From: Pseudomonas sp. MM213
GTDB lineage: Bacteria > Pseudomonadota > Gammaproteobacteria > Pseudomonadales > Pseudomonadaceae
Direction of reading: 5' to 3'
Length of the DNA stretch: 64,000 nucleotides
Assembly (NCBI RefSeq): GCF_020423045.1
Contig: NZ_CP081943.1
Location: 1-64,000, forward strand
Numbering within the stretch: the first letter of the stretch is position 1; each line of letters begins with the position of its first letter. Position numbers and translations under genes: made by a program. The notes beneath the pieces are model-generated. The model was not told where the DNA came from. It ran no database searches and saw only the letters and a program-made list of their open reading frames with translations. This document shows, in pieces, positions 19,413-29,347 of the stretch.

Positions 19413-19850
19413 ATGACGGTCTGGATAGTGGTGTCAATCCTGTTGGTGGTTCTCAGTCCGCTGGCGTGGTTGCGTCCGTCCCGTGGGCAGAGCGGCCGCA
19501 TGGCCCTGCGCATGGAGGCGCGACGCATCGGGCTGGCCATGCAGCTGGCGCCTCAGGAGTGGCCGCACTGGCTGAGCCAGGAACCGCCGAGCCCTTGCGC
19601 GCAGTACCATCGACCGCGTCGCGGCAGTCAGCCTGCTTGCTGGAGTTACTGGCAAAAGTCGCCGGGCGTTTGGGTGAATCAATGGCAGGAGGTCTGCGAG
19701 GATCCGGCGTTGTTGATTCATTTCGAAAAGTTGCCGGCCAACGTCTACAAGGTCGAAGCGGACAAGCAGATGATCACGTTGTACTGGGGCGAGAAGGGCG
19801 AAGCGACAGTTTTGCAACAAATCGATGCAACCCTCAAAGCATTAGCCTGA
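19413..19850 (+). CDS. Hypothetical membrane-anchored protein
   Basis: 145 residues. The first 20 (MTVWIVVSILLVVLSPLAWL) form one membrane segment or uncleaved signal, followed by a basic patch. The rest is probably soluble. Trp-rich segments (PACWSYWQKSPGVWVNQWQE) and the C-terminal helix have no motif I recognise. The same position next to the stress-protein gene is occupied by a conserved hypothetical gene in other pseudomonads, so it is likely real. The GGAG site before ATG 19413 (GGGAGTACAGAT) is good. Confidence 0.8.
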   Translation: MTVWIVVSILLVVLSPLAWLRPSRGQSGRMALRMEARRIGLAMQLAPQEWPHWLSQEPPSPCAQYHRPRRGSQPACWSYWQKSPGVWVNQWQEVCEDPALLIHFEKLPANVYKVEADKQMITLYWGEKGEATVLQQIDATLKALA

Positions 19851-19862
19851 CTCTCGATCCCC

Positions 19863-19950
19863 TGTAGGAGCGAGCGGTGCGGCGATCCGACTTGCCCGCG
19901 AAGGCGTCCAGCCTGACACACCGCTTTCGCGGGCAAGCCTCGCTCCTACG
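19863..19950. repeat. REP pair with one enlarged arm
   Basis: The left arm 19863-19902 contains the extra CGGTGCGGCGATCCGA block. The right arm 19926-19950 is the standard TTCGCGGGCAAGCCTCGCTC form. It follows the hypothetical gene at 19413. Confidence 0.85.
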
Positions 19951-19961
19951 ATTGTCCAGGC

Positions 19962-19991
19962 AATAAAAAGCCCGACATTCAACATCGGGCT
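19962..19991 (-). terminator. Minus-strand intrinsic terminator with no obvious gene
   Basis: AGCCCGA and TCGGGCT form a 7-bp stem with a 9-base loop. Reading on the minus strand it ends in TTTTTATT. No recognised minus-strand gene lies upstream; fadB starts on the other strand at 20453. Confidence 0.6.
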
Positions 19992-20452
19992 GGAGTTGGC
20001 CAGGCAGGCCGGTAATTCGCTGTGCGCTGATCTTACGCCGGGCATTCGCCGACGCGTTCATATTTTTTCCTCAACCTCCCGCCCAGCGTAGCCCGTTAAA
20101 CAAAGGCTGCCGTGAATTAGGGCGACTTTTCTAACTATTGATTCTATGAATGGCCTCACATGCAGCCGGGTGTTGCAGGTCTTCGTGTTACGGAAATGAC
20201 CGGAAAGTCGCGTTTCAACCCGTGTTTTGGGCGATTGACAATTGTCGGAAATTCCGTGAAGGTGACGTACCCAAATCAAACGGGCGTATGAATTGAGCGT
20301 TTGTATTTCAGATCGCTCCTACAGAATCCCGACTATCGCGTTGGCGGGTGTGCCGGGTGGATTGGCGTAGCATCGACGATAAACGTCACTGCCAAGCCAT
20401 TCGCCTGCTTCCGACGTGTACTGTTCAGCTTCCATATCGTGGAGATCAGTTG
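19992..20452. other. Long intergenic region upstream of fadB
   Basis: No recognised gene. It holds a minus-strand ATG at 20061 after GAGGAAAAAAT, whose frame runs through the terminator at 19962-19991 and a REP pair, so it is doubtful as a protein. It also holds a perfect palindrome GACAATTGTC at 20237-20246 that overlaps a TTGACA hexamer, and CAAAC/GTTTG half-sites near 20277-20302. The fadB promoter should lie here, but I cannot place its -10 with confidence. Confidence 0.5.
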
Positions 20453-22600
20453 ATGATTTACGAAGGTAAAGCCATCACGGTTAAGGCTCTTGAAAGTGGC
20501 ATCGTCGAATTGAAATTCGACCTCAAGGGTGAGTCCGTCAACAAGTTCAACCGTCTAACCCTGAACGAACTGCGTCAGGCCGTAGACACCATCAAGGCAG
20601 ATGCTTCGATCAAGGGTGTGATCGTCAGCAGCGGCAAGGACGTGTTCATCGTCGGCGCCGACATCACCGAATTTGTCGAGAACTTCAAGCTGCCTGATGC
20701 AGAGCTTGTCGCTGGCAACCTCGAAGCCAACAAGATTTTCAGCGATTTCGAAGACCTCAACGTCCCGACTGTCGCCGCGATCAACGGCATCGCCCTGGGT
20801 GGCGGTCTGGAAATGTGCCTGGCGGCGGACTACCGCGTCATGTCCGTCACGGCCAAGATCGGTCTGCCGGAAGTCAAGCTGGGCATCTACCCGGGTTTCG
20901 GCGGCACTGTACGCCTGCCGCGCCTGATCGGTGCCGACAACGCCATCGAGTGGATTGCCGCCGGTAAGGAAAACCGTGCTGAAGACGCGCTGAAAGTCGG
21001 CGCAGTCGATGCAGTGGTTGCACCTGAGAAACTGCAGGAAGCCGCTCTGGAACTGATCAAGCGCGCCATCTCCGGCGAGTTCGACTACAAGGCCAAGCGT
21101 CAACCGAAGCTTGAGAAACTCAAGCTGAACGCCATCGAACAAATGATGGCTTTCGAAACCGCCAAAGGTTTCGTGGCAGGCCAGGCTGGCCCGAACTACC
21201 CGGCACCGGTCGAAGCGATCAAGACCATCCAGAAAGCTGCGAACTTCGGTCGCGACAAAGCGCTGGAAGTCGAAGCCGCCGGTTTCGTCAAACTGGCCAA
21301 GACCTCTGCCGCGCAGAGCTTGATCGGTCTGTTCCTGAACGACCAGGAACTGAAGAAAAAGGCCAAGGCCTACGACGAAATCGCCAAAGACGTGAAGCAG
21401 GCTGCCGTATTGGGCGCTGGCATCATGGGTGGCGGTATCGCTTATCAGTCGGCCTCCAAAGGCACGCCGATCCTGATGAAAGACATCAACGAGCACGGCA
21501 TCGAGCAAGGCCTGGCTGAAGCCGCCAAGCTGCTGGTCGGTCGCGTTGATAAAGGTCGCATGACCGCGGCGAAAATGGCCGAAGTGCTCAACGGCATTCG
21601 TCCGACCCTGTCCTACGGCGACTTCGGTCACGTTGACCTGGTGGTTGAAGCGGTCGTCGAGAACCCTAAGGTCAAGCAGGCTGTGCTGGCTGAAGTGGAA
21701 GACAAGGTCAAAGAGGACACCATCCTCGCGTCCAACACCTCGACCATTTCCATCACCTTGCTGGCCAAAGCCCTCAAGCGTCCGGAAAACTTCGTCGGCA
21801 TGCACTTCTTCAACCCGGTGCACATGATGCCGCTGGTTGAAGTGATTCGTGGCGAGAAGTCCAGCGAGCTGGCCGTTGCCACTACCGTTGCCTACGCCAA
21901 GAAAATGGGCAAGAACCCGATCGTCGTCAACGACTGCCCGGGCTTCCTGGTCAATCGCGTCCTGTTCCCGTACTTCGGCGGTTTCGCCAAGCTGGTCAGC
22001 GCCGGTGTGGACTTCGTCCGTATCGACAAGGTCATGGAAAAATTCGGCTGGCCGATGGGCCCGGCGTACCTGATGGACGTGGTCGGCATCGACACCGGCC
22101 ACCACGGTCGCGACGTTATGGCTGAAGGCTTCCCGGACCGCATGAAAGACGACCGCCGTTCGGCTGTTGACGTGCTCTACGAAGCCAAGCGCCTGGGCCA
22201 GAAGAATGGCAAGGGCTTCTACGCCTACGAGACCGACAAGAAGGGCAAGCAGAAGAAAGTTGCCGACCCGTCGGTGCTGGAAGTGCTCAAGCCAATCGTC
22301 TTTGAACAGCGCGAAGTGACTGACGAAGACATCATCAACTGGATGATGATCCCGCTGTGCCTGGAAACCGTGCGTTGCCTGGAAGACGGCATCGTCGAAA
22401 CCGCTGCCGAAGCCGACATGGGTCTGGTCTACGGTATTGGTTTCCCTCCATTCCGTGGCGGTGCGCTGCGCTACATCGATTCGATCGGTGTTGCCGAGTT
22501 CGTTGCCCTGGCTGACCAGTACGCTGATTTGGGCGCGCTGTACCACCCGACCGCAAAACTGCGTGAAATGGCCAAAACCGGCCAACGGTTCTTCGGTTAA
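20453..22600 (+). CDS. fadB: Fatty acid oxidation complex alpha subunit
   Basis: A 715-residue multifunctional enzyme with enoyl-CoA hydratase, 3-hydroxyacyl-CoA dehydrogenase and isomerase activities; it pairs with FadA in an alpha2-beta2 complex for aerobic beta-oxidation. The N-terminal crotonase domain shows [19 protein letters not shown] with the oxyanion-hole glycines and [16 protein letters not shown]. The NAD-binding motif is [19 protein letters not shown] near 320. The dehydrogenase C-terminal domain ends [14 protein letters not shown]. The length matches Pseudomonas FadB exactly. ATG 20453 follows GGAG. It forms an operon with fadA 32 bases downstream. PsrA, encoded at 29348, represses this operon in P. 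aeruginosa. Confidence 0.98.
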   Translation: MIYEGKAITVKALESGIVELKFDLKGESVNKFNRLTLNELRQAVDTIKADASIKGVIVSSGKDVFIVGADITEFVENFKLPDAELVAGNLEANKIFSDFEDLNVPTVAAINGIALGGGLEMCLAADYRVMSVTAKIGLPEVKLGIYPGFGGTVRLPRLIGADNAIEWIAAGKENRAEDALKVGAVDAVVAPEKLQEAALELIKRAISGEFDYKAKRQPKLEKLKLNAIEQMMAFETAKGFVAGQAGPNYPAPVEAIKTIQKAANFGRDKALEVEAAGFVKLAKTSAAQSLIGLFLNDQELKKKAKAYDEIAKDVKQAAVLGAGIMGGGIAYQSASKGTPILMKDINEHGIEQGLAEAAKLLVGRVDKGRMTAAKMAEVLNGIRPTLSYGDFGHVDLVVEAVVENPKVKQAVLAEVEDKVKEDTILASNTSTISITLLAKALKRPENFVGMHFFNPVHMMPLVEVIRGEKSSELAVATTVAYAKKMGKNPIVVNDCPGFLVNRVLFPYFGGFAKLVSAGVDFVRIDKVMEKFGWPMGPAYLMDVVGIDTGHHGRDVMAEGFPDRMKDDRRSAVDVLYEAKRLGQKNGKGFYAYETDKKGKQKKVADPSVLEVLKPIVFEQREVTDEDIINWMMIPLCLETVRCLEDGIVETAAEADMGLVYGIGFPPFRGGALRYIDSIGVAEFVALADQYADLGALYHPTAKLREMAKTGQRFFG

Positions 22601-22626
22601 GCGTCCCAACTTTTGAGCGAGAGTGA

Positions 22627-23808
<1,182 letters not shown>

Positions 23809-23825
23809 GCGTTCCGTTGACGGAA

Positions 23826-23857
23826 GCCGGGGCCAAGTGCCCCGGTTTTTGTTTTTC
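23826..23857 (+). terminator. Intrinsic terminator of fadBA
   Basis: CCGGGGC and GCCCCGG pair around a short loop, followed by TTTTTGTTTTT. It begins 17 bases after the fadA stop. Confidence 0.9.
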
Positions 23858-23906
23858 CGGATTTATTTTGTTTTTATTTTGAAAAAATTTGAGTGAGGGC
23901 CAAACC

Positions 23907-24143
23907 ATGCCGATACAACCTGGGCTCTACCAACATTACAAAGGTCCGCAGTACCGCGTATTCAGTATTGCGCGGCATTCGGAAACGGAAGAAGAAGTGG
24001 TCTTCTACCAAGCCCTGTATGGCGATTACGGCTTTTGGGTGCGCCCCTTGAGCATGTTCCTGGAGTCGGTCGAGGTTGACGGTGAACAGGTGCCACGCTT
24101 TGCTTTGGTGCAAGCCGAACCGAGCCTTTTTACCAAGCCATAA
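23907..24143 (+). CDS. DUF1653 domain protein
   Basis: A 78-residue protein starting MPIQPGLYQHYKGPQYRVFS, the conserved opening of the DUF1653 family, whose members start with a G-x-Y-x-H-Y-K-G-type strand. The body EEEVVFYQALYGDYGFWVRP is also typical. The fold is a small SH3-like beta barrel; the function is unknown. It is cytoplasmic, with no signal. ATG 23907 follows GTGAGGG. It sits between fadA and topA, as in other pseudomonads. Confidence 0.9.
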   Translation: MPIQPGLYQHYKGPQYRVFSIARHSETEEEVVFYQALYGDYGFWVRPLSMFLESVEVDGEQVPRFALVQAEPSLFTKP

Positions 24144-24168
24144 GCTGAGAGCGCGCAGAACCCTGCGC

Positions 24169-24197
24169 TTGACCTCACCTTGTAGCCACTATATATA
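24169..24197 (+). promoter_or_regulatory. Sigma-70 promoter of topA
   Basis: TTGACC (24169-24174) and TATATA (24192-24197) are separated by 17 bases, 61 bases upstream of the topA ATG. The A/T-only -10 flanked by G/C fits the supercoiling-sensitive promoters known for topA genes, but that is inference. Confidence 0.65.
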
Positions 24198-24257
24198 GCG
24201 GTGCCGCGTCAGGCGCCAACCGCCTTTCACTTCTAGAATTCAGGAATTTTCTGATCC

Positions 24258-26885
24258 ATGGGCAAATCGCTGGTCATTGTGGAATCCCCGGCTAAGGCCA
24301 AGACCATCAACAAGTATCTGGGTAACCAATACGTGGTGAAGTCGAGTATCGGCCATATCCGAGACCTGCCCACCAGCGGTTCGGCTAGCGCCAGCAAAGA
24401 GCCAGCCGCCAAGCGCGGCAAAGCCGCTGCGGGTGAAGGTCCGGTGCTCTCGCCTAAAGAGAAAGCGCGCAAGCAGCTGGTCTCGCGCATGGGTGTCGAT
24501 CCCGATCATGGCTGGAAAGCCAAGTACGAGATCCTCCCGGGCAAGGAAAAGGTTATCGAAGAGCTGCGCCGGCTCGCCAAGGATGCTGACACCATCTATC
24601 TCGCAACCGACTTGGATCGCGAGGGGGAAGCCATTGCCTGGCACCTGCGCGAAGCCATCGGTGGTGACGACAGCCGCTACAAGCGCGTGGTGTTCAACGA
24701 AATCACCAAGAAAGCGATTCAGGAAGCCTTCTCCAAACCAGGCGAGCTGGACATCGACCGTGTCAACGCCCAGCAGGCGCGTCGTTTCCTCGACCGCGTG
24801 GTGGGTTACATGGTTTCGCCGCTGCTGTGGGCCAAGATCGCCCGTGGCCTGTCCGCCGGTCGCGTGCAATCGGTTGCCGTGAAGCTGGTGGTGGAGCGTG
24901 AGCGTGAAATCCGCGCGTTCATCCCGGAAGAGTACTGGGAAGTCCACGCTGACCTCGGCACTGCCAAGGGCGCTACCGTGCGTTTCGACGTCGCTCGCGA
25001 GAAGGGCGAAGCGTTCAAGCCGCTGAACGAAGCCCAGGCCATGGCTGCGCTGGAGAAGCTCAAGGCTTCCAGCTACAGCATCGTCAAGCGCGAAGACAAA
25101 CCGACCAGCAGCAAGCCGTCGGCACCGTTCATCACGTCCACCCTGCAGCAGGCCGCGAGCAACCGCCTGGGCTTCGGCGTGAAGAAAACCATGATGATGG
25201 CCCAGCGCTTGTACGAAGCCGGCTACATCACTTATATGCGTACCGACTCCACCAACCTCTCGGCCGATGCCGTGACGATGGCGCGTACGTATATTGAAGG
25301 TGAATTCGGCAAGAAGTACCTGCCGGAAACCCCGAACGTCTACAGCAGCAAAGAAGGCGCACAAGAGGCTCACGAAGCGATTCGTCCGTCTGACGCCAAC
25401 ACCGAGCCAAGCAAGCTGTCGGGCATGGAGCGTGATGCAGAGCGGCTTTACGAGCTGATCTGGCGCCAGTTCCTCGCCTGCCAGATGCTGCCGGCGCAAT
25501 ACCTGTCGACCACGGTCACTGTCGGTGCCGGCGATTTCGAGCTGCGCGCCAAGGGCCGTATCCTCAAGTTCGACGGTTACACCCGCGTCATGCCGCAAAT
25601 CGCCAAGCCTGGCGATGACGACGTGCTGCCGGACATGGCCCAGGGCGACGCGATGAAGCTGATCAAGCTTGATCCGACCCAGCACTTCACCAAGCCGCCG
25701 GCGCGTTACTCGGAAGCGAGCCTGGTTAAAGAAATGGAAAAACGCGGTATCGGTCGTCCTTCGACCTACGCGGCGATCATTTCGACCATCCAGGACCGTG
25801 GTTATGTAGCGCTGCACAACCGTCGTTTCTACTCGGAAAAGATGGGTGACATCGTCACCGAGCGCCTGTCCGAGAGCTTCTCCAATCTCATGGACTACGG
25901 CTTCACCGCCGGCATGGAAGAGAATCTCGATGACGTGGCCCAGGGCGAGCGCGACTGGAAAAACGTGCTGGACGAGTTCTACGGCGACTTCAAGAAGAAG
26001 CTCGAAGTGGCCGAAAGCCCGGAAAGCGGCATGCGTGCCAACCAGCCGGTGATGACCGACATTCCGTGCCTGACCTGTGGCCGTCCGATGCAGATCCGTA
26101 CCGCATCGACCGGCGTTTTCCTCGGTTGCTCGGGTTACAGCCTGCCGCCGAAAGAGCGCTGCAAGGCCACCGTCAACCTGGTGCCGGGTGATGAAATCGC
26201 CGCGGACGACGAAGGTGAATCGGAATCGCTGGTGCTGCGTGGCAAGCATCGTTGCCCGATCTGCAGCACGGCGATGGACGCTTACCTGCTCGACGAGAAG
26301 CGCAAGCTGCACATCTGCGGCAACAACCCGGATTGCGACGGCTACGAAATCGAAGAGGGCACCTATCGCATCAAGGGCTACGAAGGTCCGAGCCTGGAAT
26401 GCGACAAGTGTGGCAGCGAGATGCAGCTCAAGACTGGCCGTTTCGGCAAGTTCTTCGGTTGCACCAACGCAACGTGCAAGAACACCCGCAAACTGCTGAA
26501 AAGCGGTGATGCGGCGCCGCCGAAGATGGATCCGGTGAAGATGCCTGAGCTGAAATGCGAAAAGGTCAACGACACCTACATCCTGCGCGACGGTGCTTCT
26601 GGCCTGTTCCTGGCCGCCAGCCAGTTCCCGAAAAACCGCGAGACCCGTGCACCGCTGGTCATGGAAATCATCCCGCACAAGGATGAGATCGATCCGAAGT
26701 ACCACTTCCTCTGTGAAGCGCCGAAAAAGGACCCGGACGGTCTCCCTGCCGTGATCCGTTACAGTCGCAAGACCAAAGAGCAGTACGTGCAGACGGAAGT
26801 CGACGGTAAGCCGACTGGCTGGAAAGCGTATTACGACGGTGGCAAGTGGACAGTTGAAGACAAGCGCCCGGCAGCCAAAGCTTAA
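24258..26885 (+). CDS. topA: DNA topoisomerase I
   Basis: An 875-residue type IA topoisomerase that relaxes negative supercoils. The TOPRIM domain starts [17 protein letters not shown] and has the acidic [13 protein letters not shown]. The active-site Tyr is in [16 protein letters not shown] near 320. The C-terminal third contains Zn-ribbon modules with CXXC pairs: [16 protein letters not shown] and [21 protein letters not shown] further topoisomerase-like tail ends in [14 protein letters not shown]. The length is normal for Pseudomonas. It is a single gene with its own promoter and terminator. Confidence 0.97.
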   Translation: MGKSLVIVESPAKAKTINKYLGNQYVVKSSIGHIRDLPTSGSASASKEPAAKRGKAAAGEGPVLSPKEKARKQLVSRMGVDPDHGWKAKYEILPGKEKVIEELRRLAKDADTIYLATDLDREGEAIAWHLREAIGGDDSRYKRVVFNEITKKAIQEAFSKPGELDIDRVNAQQARRFLDRVVGYMVSPLLWAKIARGLSAGRVQSVAVKLVVEREREIRAFIPEEYWEVHADLGTAKGATVRFDVAREKGEAFKPLNEAQAMAALEKLKASSYSIVKREDKPTSSKPSAPFITSTLQQAASNRLGFGVKKTMMMAQRLYEAGYITYMRTDSTNLSADAVTMARTYIEGEFGKKYLPETPNVYSSKEGAQEAHEAIRPSDANTEPSKLSGMERDAERLYELIWRQFLACQMLPAQYLSTTVTVGAGDFELRAKGRILKFDGYTRVMPQIAKPGDDDVLPDMAQGDAMKLIKLDPTQHFTKPPARYSEASLVKEMEKRGIGRPSTYAAIISTIQDRGYVALHNRRFYSEKMGDIVTERLSESFSNLMDYGFTAGMEENLDDVAQGERDWKNVLDEFYGDFKKKLEVAESPESGMRANQPVMTDIPCLTCGRPMQIRTASTGVFLGCSGYSLPPKERCKATVNLVPGDEIAADDEGESESLVLRGKHRCPICSTAMDAYLLDEKRKLHICGNNPDCDGYEIEEGTYRIKGYEGPSLECDKCGSEMQLKTGRFGKFFGCTNATCKNTRKLLKSGDAAPPKMDPVKMPELKCEKVNDTYILRDGASGLFLAASQFPKNRETRAPLVMEIIPHKDEIDPKYHFLCEAPKKDPDGLPAVIRYSRKTKEQYVQTEVDGKPTGWKAYYDGGKWTVEDKRPAAKA

Positions 26886-26900
26886 ACGGCGCTGTACATA

Positions 26901-26945
26901 AAAGGCCGCATGACAACCCTCGGGTTTTCATGCGGCCTTTTTGTT
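26901..26945 (+). terminator. Intrinsic terminator after topA
   Basis: AAGGCCGCATGA and TCATGCGGCCTT pair over 12 bases around a loop that itself contains CCCTCGGG, followed by TTTTTG. Confidence 0.9.
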
Positions 26946-27026
26946 TGGGGCTTGCGGTGTGCTTGGGTGATCCACGACACTGTCTGACCTGCGTGAAGCA
27001 ATTATTTCGTTGTGGAGGCTGCCGTC

Positions 27027-27551
27027 ATGGCCCACGAACTCTATACCCGTACCAATCAGAAGATTTATTTCGCCGGCCTGTCGCTGGAAGCGCTTGCCAA
27101 GGCAGAAGAGGGGCGGGCGATGAACTCCCTGGCGCTGATTCAGGCCGGGCGCGAATCGGCGTTGTTTCACTTGTACGGTGCGTTGCTGGGGCTGTGCCAT
27201 GAAATTGCCGGTTTCTATCGCTTGCCTCAGGCCAATGCGCCTCGGGCAGAGATGTTGCTGACTCGGGAAGTACTGGAAGCCATTGCCATTCCCGAAATGG
27301 CCGAGATGGTCGAGTTGGCGCAAAACCCGGAAACCTGGTTGGCCAAGCTGCTGTCGGCTCATGCTGCGTTGTTCCAGCCGCCGCGTGCACCGCACAAACC
27401 CAAGGGCGACGTGACGCAGCCGCTGATCCTGGCCGTTAATCTGGATGAAGAAGATTCGCCGGAAGAGCTGAGCCGGGAGGAGTTGGAGAGCTGGCGTCAG
27501 AACCTGAAAGGCCTGGCGATTCGTTTTCGCGAAGGGTTGAACGAGTGCTGA
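27027..27551 (+). CDS. DUF6586-type conserved hypothetical protein
   Basis: 174 residues beginning MAHELYTRTNQKIYFAGLSL, mostly alpha-helical, with no signal or membrane segment. The C-terminal half has an acidic stretch (NLDEEDSPEELSREELESW). It corresponds in position to the conserved hypothetical gene between topA and the small gene before sulA in pseudomonads. I recall this family as DUF6586; the function is unknown. ATG 27027 follows GTGGAGG. An upstream ATG at 27012 precedes that site and is less likely. Confidence 0.82.
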   Translation: MAHELYTRTNQKIYFAGLSLEALAKAEEGRAMNSLALIQAGRESALFHLYGALLGLCHEIAGFYRLPQANAPRAEMLLTREVLEAIAIPEMAEMVELAQNPETWLAKLLSAHAALFQPPRAPHKPKGDVTQPLILAVNLDEEDSPEELSREELESWRQNLKGLAIRFREGLNEC

Positions 27552-27671
27552 AGGGTTGAGTGTTTAACGGAGGGGCCGACGGGCTGTCCGTTTCAGGGAT
27601 GAGTGCTGTGAGAAATGTCTCTTCGTAATGGCATCTGGTCAAGATCCTGAGCGAAGCCTGTCCGATGCCTA

Positions 27672-27677
27672 TATAAT
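27672..27677 (+). promoter_or_regulatory. Consensus -10 hexamer TATAAT
   Basis: A perfect TATAAT lies 29 bases upstream of the small gene at 27706. No good -35 is visible at 16-18 bases, so promoter strength is uncertain. Confidence 0.4.
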
Positions 27678-27705
27678 CGCCGCCTTTCGTGGAGAACAGA
27701 CCTTT

Positions 27706-27939
27706 ATGCCAACGTCCTTTCTAGAAATTGTCGAGTTACCAGACGGCCGAATCGAGCTGCGCAGGGCCGAGGACGAGGGTTCTCTGGTTACTTTGGATTT
27801 CTCTGAGGATGCCAAAGCGTTCCTGCAGGGCCAACACGTGGAAGTCGCCAAGGCGATGTTGAGCGTCGGCGTTCAGATGGCTGGCCGCTTGGTTGAAGGT
27901 GATTTCAATACGGATGAGAGCTCACGGGTCCTTCATTGA
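27706..27939 (+). CDS. Small conserved hypothetical protein near sulA
   Basis: 77 residues starting MPTSFLEIVELPDGRIELRR. It is acidic and soluble, with a predicted beta hairpin followed by helix (DFSEDAKAFLQGQHVEVAKA). No motif is recognised. It is convergent with sulA; the gap (27940-28025) holds a GGCTTCTC/GAGAAGCC hairpin near 27978 without a T-run. ATG 27706 follows GTGGAGAA. Position and size match a conserved gene in the same neighbourhood of P. aeruginosa. Confidence 0.78.
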   Translation: MPTSFLEIVELPDGRIELRRAEDEGSLVTLDFSEDAKAFLQGQHVEVAKAMLSVGVQMAGRLVEGDFNTDESSRVLH

Positions 27940-28025
27940 TCCCGTTCGTCGCTTTTTCCTGATACCGCTACAGACCGGCTTCTCTATCCTTGGAGAAGCC
28001 CCGCGCAGTTCAGTGCGTGCTTCGT

Positions 28026-28499
28026 TTAACCCAGTCGAATGTTCAGACTTTGTGCGTCCCCGGTCCGGGCGGCGCTGATCAACTGTTGTCGTGAAGTGGT
28101 GCTCAGTGGATTGAGCCAGCTGACGACCGTGTGGCTGCGACCCAGACGCAACGCTTCGCAGGTCAGCTGTTGTGCACTCTGGGTGCCGCGCGGTTGCAGC
28201 AACAGAATGCGTTCACGATTCAGGCCGGCGTCTCGAAGCCAGGTTTGTGTCAGGCTGGCCGGCGGGGCGATCAATGTCAGCCAGCGCGCGTCCTGATCCT
28301 CGCTCAGTTCCCTGAGGATCGGTGCCAGAAGGCTCAGGCAGTTCCCGGCCGCACCACGCAATGACAGCTCACTGAAAACTTCAGGTTCGGCGCTCCAGGG
28401 CGACTCGACCACATCCTTCAGAATCGGTGCCATCGGCTGCACCATGAACGCCTCGAACAACGGCAGTTGGGCTTGCTGTGATGTGTGTGGGAACTGCAT
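28026..28499 (-). CDS. sulA: SOS cell-division inhibitor SulA
   Basis: A 157-residue protein starting MQFPHTSQQAQLPLFEAFMV. SulA binds FtsZ and blocks division while DNA damage persists. The RecA-like fold is suggested by GNCLSLLAPILRELSEDQDA and RWLTLIAPPASLTQTWLRDA. It starts 10 bases after lexA, with AAAGGAGG ahead of ATG 28499, so it shares the lexA transcript and SOS control. The lexA-sulA arrangement is typical of pseudomonads and differs from E. coli, where sulA is separate. Confidence 0.92.
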   Translation of the reverse strand: MQFPHTSQQAQLPLFEAFMVQPMAPILKDVVESPWSAEPEVFSELSLRGAAGNCLSLLAPILRELSEDQDARWLTLIAPPASLTQTWLRDAGLNRERILLLQPRGTQSAQQLTCEALRLGRSHTVVSWLNPLSTTSRQQLISAARTGDAQSLNIRLG

Positions 28500-28509
28500 A
28501 AAGCCTCCT

Positions 28510-29118
28510 TTAGCGGCGAATGACGCCGACACTCAAGCCTTCGATCACCAGTTCCTGATCTTTCAGGTTCACTTCGATGGGGGCGAATTCAGGGTTTTCT
28601 GCAATCAACCAGACTTTGCTGCCGTCACGCTTGAAGCGTTTGACCGTTACTTCGTCGCCGATCCGCGCCACCACGATCTGGCCGTTGCGGGCCTCACGGG
28701 TGGTATGGACAGCCAGCAGGTCGCCGTCGAAAATGCCCACGTCCTTCATGCTCATGCCATGAACGCGCAGTAAATAGTCAGCGCGAGGATGGAAAAAGGC
28801 TGGGTTGATGTTGCAGGATTCTTCGATGTGCTGCTGGGCAAGGATCGGTGCACCGGCAGCCACTCGGCCAATGATGGGCAGGGTGGATTCGTCGGCCTTG
28901 GCTTCGAAACCAGGGATGCGAATGCCGCGGGATGCGCCCGGCGTCATCTCGATCGCACCCTTGCGAGCCAGCGCCTTGAGGTGTTCTTCCGCTGCGTTGG
29001 GCGACTTGAAACCCAGTTCCTGAGCGATTTCCGCGCGGGTCGGCGGGTAGCCGTTGTCTTCCAGGCAGCGTTTGATGAAGGCCAGAATCTCGGCTTGGCG
29101 TGGCGTCAGCTTAAGCAT
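28510..29118 (-). CDS. lexA: SOS repressor LexA
   Basis: A 202-residue repressor of the DNA-damage regulon. The N-terminal winged helix ([20 protein letters not shown] and [20 protein letters not shown]) binds operator DNA. The self-cleavage Ala-Gly is in [12 protein letters not shown], and the Ser-Lys dyad is in [15 protein letters not shown] and [12 protein letters not shown]. The length is normal. Two SOS boxes lie directly upstream, so it autoregulates. It is the first gene of lexA-sulA. Confidence 0.98.
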   Translation of the reverse strand: MLKLTPRQAEILAFIKRCLEDNGYPPTRAEIAQELGFKSPNAAEEHLKALARKGAIEMTPGASRGIRIPGFEAKADESTLPIIGRVAAGAPILAQQHIEESCNINPAFFHPRADYLLRVHGMSMKDVGIFDGDLLAVHTTREARNGQIVVARIGDEVTVKRFKRDGSKVWLIAENPEFAPIEVNLKDQELVIEGLSVGVIRR

Positions 29119-29128
29119 ATTGATCGCT

Positions 29129-29144
29129 CTGTCTTTTTATACAG
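29129..29144 (-). promoter_or_regulatory. LexA (SOS) box 1
   Basis: CTGT-N8-ACAG with an A/T-rich core, 10 bases upstream of the lexA start. It matches the 16-base SOS consensus. Confidence 0.88.
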
Positions 29145-29147
29145 TGA

Positions 29148-29163
29148 CTGGGATTATATACAG
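29148..29163 (-). promoter_or_regulatory. LexA (SOS) box 2
   Basis: CTGTATATAATCCCAG on the minus strand has one mismatch in the right half-site (CCAG for ACAG). It is three bases from box 1, giving tandem sites 19 bases apart centre to centre. Confidence 0.75.
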
Positions 29164-29288
29164 TGAAAGCGACTTGGCAATGCCCCTTTTTTTACCGGCC
29201 GCCAGACGGTCGATCAGCCGGCTGATTAAAGCGTCGTCGTTGTATGGTTAAATAGCTGACCGGCCATTCCCAAAACGAACCGCCAGAC

Positions 29289-29317
29289 TTGACAAGGCCT
29301 GGACTGAAACGTATGTT
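29289..29317 (+). promoter_or_regulatory. Sigma-70 promoter of psrA
   Basis: TTGACA (29289-29294) and TATGTT (29312-29317) are separated by exactly 17 bases, 30 bases upstream of the psrA ATG. The -10 lies inside the first PsrA operator. Confidence 0.75.
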
Positions 29318-29332
29318 TCAAACAAGTGTTTG
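29306..29332 (+). promoter_or_regulatory. Tandem PsrA operators
   Basis: GAAACGTATGTTTC (29306-29319) and CAAACAAGTGTTTG (29319-29332) both fit the (G/C)AAAC-N4-GTTT(G/C) PsrA palindrome. They share one base and cover the -10 and start region, so autorepression is expected. Confidence 0.85.
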
Positions 29333-29347
29333 TCAGGCGGAGTAGCC

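Noticed and set aside
19834..20061. A 75-codon minus-strand protein starting at 20061
   Set aside because: Its frame crosses a terminator and a REP pair and its composition changes at that point; a small RNA is more plausible.
24240..26705. An 821-codon open frame antisense to topA
   Set aside because: TopA on the plus strand is complete and recognisable; the antisense translation has no coherent domain.
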